From the NCBI GenBank assembly GCA_002371215.1, contig DFGL01000071.1:1-6028 (forward strand): 6,028 nt of DNA. The letters run 5' to 3'. The translations under genes were made by a program, and so were the position numbers. The stretch comes from Ruminococcaceae bacterium UBA3751. GTDB taxonomy: Bacteria > Bacillota > Clostridia > Oscillospirales > Acutalibacteraceae. The notes beneath the pieces are model-generated. The model saw nothing but the letters and a program-made list of their open reading frames with translations, made no database searches and was not told the DNA's origin. Position 1 is the stretch's first letter, and every line of letters begins with the position of its first letter. This document shows, piece after piece, positions 5,945 to 6,028 of the stretch.

Positions 5945-5986
5945 AACCTCTCTTGGGGCGCCCGTCATAAAGAAGGTCAGGTTTTT
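5945..5986 (+). terminator. Probable terminator after the phospholipase-like gene
   Basis: ACCT-C-TCTT (5946-5954, one bulged C) pairs with AAGAAGGT (5970-5977) around a GC-rich loop that contains the palindrome GGGCGCCC (5956-5963). An alternative pairing, AACCT (5945-5949) with AGGTT (5979-5983), brings the stem up to the T-run at 5982-5986. Read leftward, the structure is followed by a run of T residues as well, so it could stop transcription from both sides. The remaining bases to 6028 show no feature. Confidence 0.5.
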
Positions 5987-6028
5987 GCTTTGTCCTTTTG
6001 CCACTAAATAAACTAAAAATCGCCTGAA

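Noticed and set aside
1..6028. CRISPR arrays, tRNA or rRNA genes, transposons, attachment sites, toxin-antitoxin pairs, riboswitches
   Set aside because: No regularly spaced repeats, no cloverleaf-like segments, no transposase or recombinase motifs, and no leader long enough for a known riboswitch were seen.

Overview
The window looks like chromosomal DNA from a low-GC Gram-positive anaerobe of the Clostridia, most like a gut Ruminococcus or other Oscillospiraceae. That placement is an inference. It rests on AT-rich intergenic DNA, AGGAGG-type ribosome binding sites, sigma-A promoters with extended -10 elements, and the protein families present. There are no rRNA or tRNA genes, CRISPR arrays, insertion sequences or phage genes.

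Layout from left to right. Positions 1-207 carry no supported gene: a hairpin with a T-run (about 106-138) that probably ends an upstream transcript, then a good promoter (154-182). Next is a 484-residue rightward gene (208-1662) that fuses a multi-pass membrane domain to a protein tyrosine/lipid phosphatase domain of the HCxxGKDRTG type. A perfect 10-bp hairpin (1667-1690) separates it from a convergent leftward gene (1699-3075), a polysaccharide pyruvyl transferase family protein with a coiled-coil tail. Its promoter (3107-3135) lies across the stop codon of another leftward gene. That gene encodes a membrane protein resembling the sensory half of a signalling receptor. Its reading frame continues about 44 codons upstream of its first ATG (3697) to a ribosome binding site at 3836-3842, but no ATG, GTG or TTG lies in that extension; an ATA codon sits where the start should be (3829).

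To the right, a consensus promoter (3868-3896), overlapped by a small inverted repeat, drives a rightward gene (3927-4916) for a secreted protein of the beta-propeller-like type. A long hairpin (4935-4977) follows, then a gene (4998-5936) for a cytoplasmic-type zinc-dependent phospholipase C family protein with the full set of metal-ligand positions. The last 90 bases hold a probable terminator.

The genes do not form one operon; orientation switches twice. A loose shared theme is the cell envelope and phospho-signalling (membrane phosphatase, glycan-modifying enzyme, truncated receptor-like protein, exported protein, phospholipase-like protein), but the sequence does not show that they work in one pathway. 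I see no complete new system. The points most worth a second look are the non-AUG or lost start of the receptor-like gene and its lack of an output domain, the membrane-phosphatase fusion, and a possible internal start inside that fusion which would yield a soluble phosphatase.
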